A stretch of DNA of 13,427 bases, taken from positions 1 through 13,427 of the forward strand of contig CAZYBP010000026.1 of the NCBI GenBank assembly GCA_964645555.1, read 5' to 3'. Positions 13,050-13,427 of this stretch are shown here, one piece after another. This DNA comes from 2-02-FULL-38-15 sp964645555 (GTDB lineage: Bacteria; Patescibacteriota; Microgenomatia; Daviesbacterales; UBA10151). Position 1 is the stretch's first letter; every line of letters begins with the position of its first letter. Below the pieces are notes generated by a model. That model ran no database searches, had not been told where the DNA came from, and saw only the letters and a list, made by a program, of their open reading frames with translations. Made by a program: the position numbers and the translations under genes.

Positions 13050-13427
13050 TTAATTGCCAATTTTGAAGACTTTTTTTACAGCCTCATTAAATCTTCTACC
13101 TCTATCAAATTCATTTTGAAACATGTTAAAAGAAGTTGCCCCAGGAGAAAAAAGTATAATATCAGCTGGCTTTGCCTGTTTTTTAACATCTTCTAATAAA
13201 GACTCAAGGTTGTCGTAGAAACCATTTCCTTTGATGATTGATTTATCTCTAATATATTTTGCAATTTGTTCAGAAGCATCTCCCAAAAGAAGGTATAAAG
13301 CCTTAACTTGTGTCAAAGTTTCAATTTCAGCGGCCAGCTCATGATATTCCAATCCTTTATTCATGCCCCCGGCAATTAAAATACAGGAGCCTACTGACCT
13401 TAATCCTTCAATTGTGGCAGTTGGATT
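13050..13427 (-). CDS. murD: UDP-N-acetylmuramoyl-L-alanine--D-glutamate ligase, C-terminal part (cut by window edge)
   Basis: The last 125 residues of a MurD that adds D-Glu to UDP-MurNAc-L-Ala in the cytoplasm. The reading frame is open to the window edge and begins inside the gene. NPTATIEGL, then ILIAGGMNKG, and later LFSPGATSFNMF with DRGRRFNEAV are the C-terminal Mur ligase domain signatures of MurD (E. coli has LLSPACASLDQF and an RG-rich helix). The Asp usual in the GG-x-DKG motif is Asn here. An internal ATG at 13364 is not the real start. The domain is otherwise complete to its stop, so the gene is probably intact upstream. It heads the visible murD-alr-hydrolase-murF run. Confidence 0.9.
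   Translation of the reverse strand, partial: NPTATIEGLRSVGSCILIAGGMNKGLEYHELAAEIETLTQVKALYLLLGDASEQIAKYIRDKSIIKGNGFYDNLESLLEDVKKQAKPADIILFSPGATSFNMFQNEFDRGRRFNEAVKKVFKIGN

Noticed and set aside
13013..13060. TTG start at 13060 for alr overlapping murD
   Set aside because: Adds an atypical 16 further residues and has no ribosome-binding site; homologous domain begins well after the ATG at 13012.
12318..13196. Plus-strand reading frames of 103 and 107 residues across alr and murD
   Set aside because: Antisense shadows of genes with clear catalytic motifs.

Overview
The window looks like chromosomal DNA of a small-genome bacterium, most likely a Candidate Phyla Radiation (Patescibacteria) lineage such as Microgenomates. 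This is an inference from the AT-rich sequence, very tight gene packing, a shortened P-type ATPase, a membrane-anchored MurF-like ligase and several small membrane proteins without a recognised family. UGA is used as a stop (for example ATGA and TTGA overlaps), so a UGA-Gly recoded group is unlikely. I see no rRNA, tRNA, CRISPR array, insertion sequence or integrase.

Layout. Positions 1-86 hold nothing I can name. A phage-holin-4/YvlD-type membrane protein (minus) is divergent from a two-gene plus-strand unit: a DedA/VTT-like membrane protein and a P2A (Ca2+-type) ATPase joined by an ATGA overlap. Next, behind its own sigma70-like promoter, comes a plus-strand pair: a zinc amidase with a DUF4214 domain and coiled coil, overlapping by TTGA a small holin-like membrane protein. 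This pair has the layout of a phage lysis cassette without any phage around it. A short unknown soluble protein (minus) faces it and has a consensus, apparently leaderless promoter. The minus strand then carries gyrA followed by an overlapping small membrane protein, and further upstream a peptide deformylase gene.

The right third is cell-wall precursor synthesis. ddl (plus) is divergent from def and converges on a minus-strand run reading murD (cut by the window edge), alr, an alpha/beta hydrolase and a MurF-type ligase. Alr makes D-Ala, Ddl joins two D-Ala, MurF adds D-Ala-D-Ala to the UDP-MurNAc-tripeptide, and MurD adds D-Glu earlier in the same pathway. The MurF-like protein has predicted transmembrane helices where the usual UDP-binding domain should be.

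Regulation visible in sequence: extended -10 or consensus promoters with short leaders (about 0-40 nt), few Shine-Dalgarno sites (clear only for the holin-4 gene, the holin-like gene and the MurF-like gene), translational overlaps, and a small hairpin plus U-tract in the def-gyrA gap. The most unusual items are the amidase/holin-like pair, the MurF with a membrane N-terminus, the ATPase ending after M9, and the leaderless consensus promoter of the 110-aa unknown protein.
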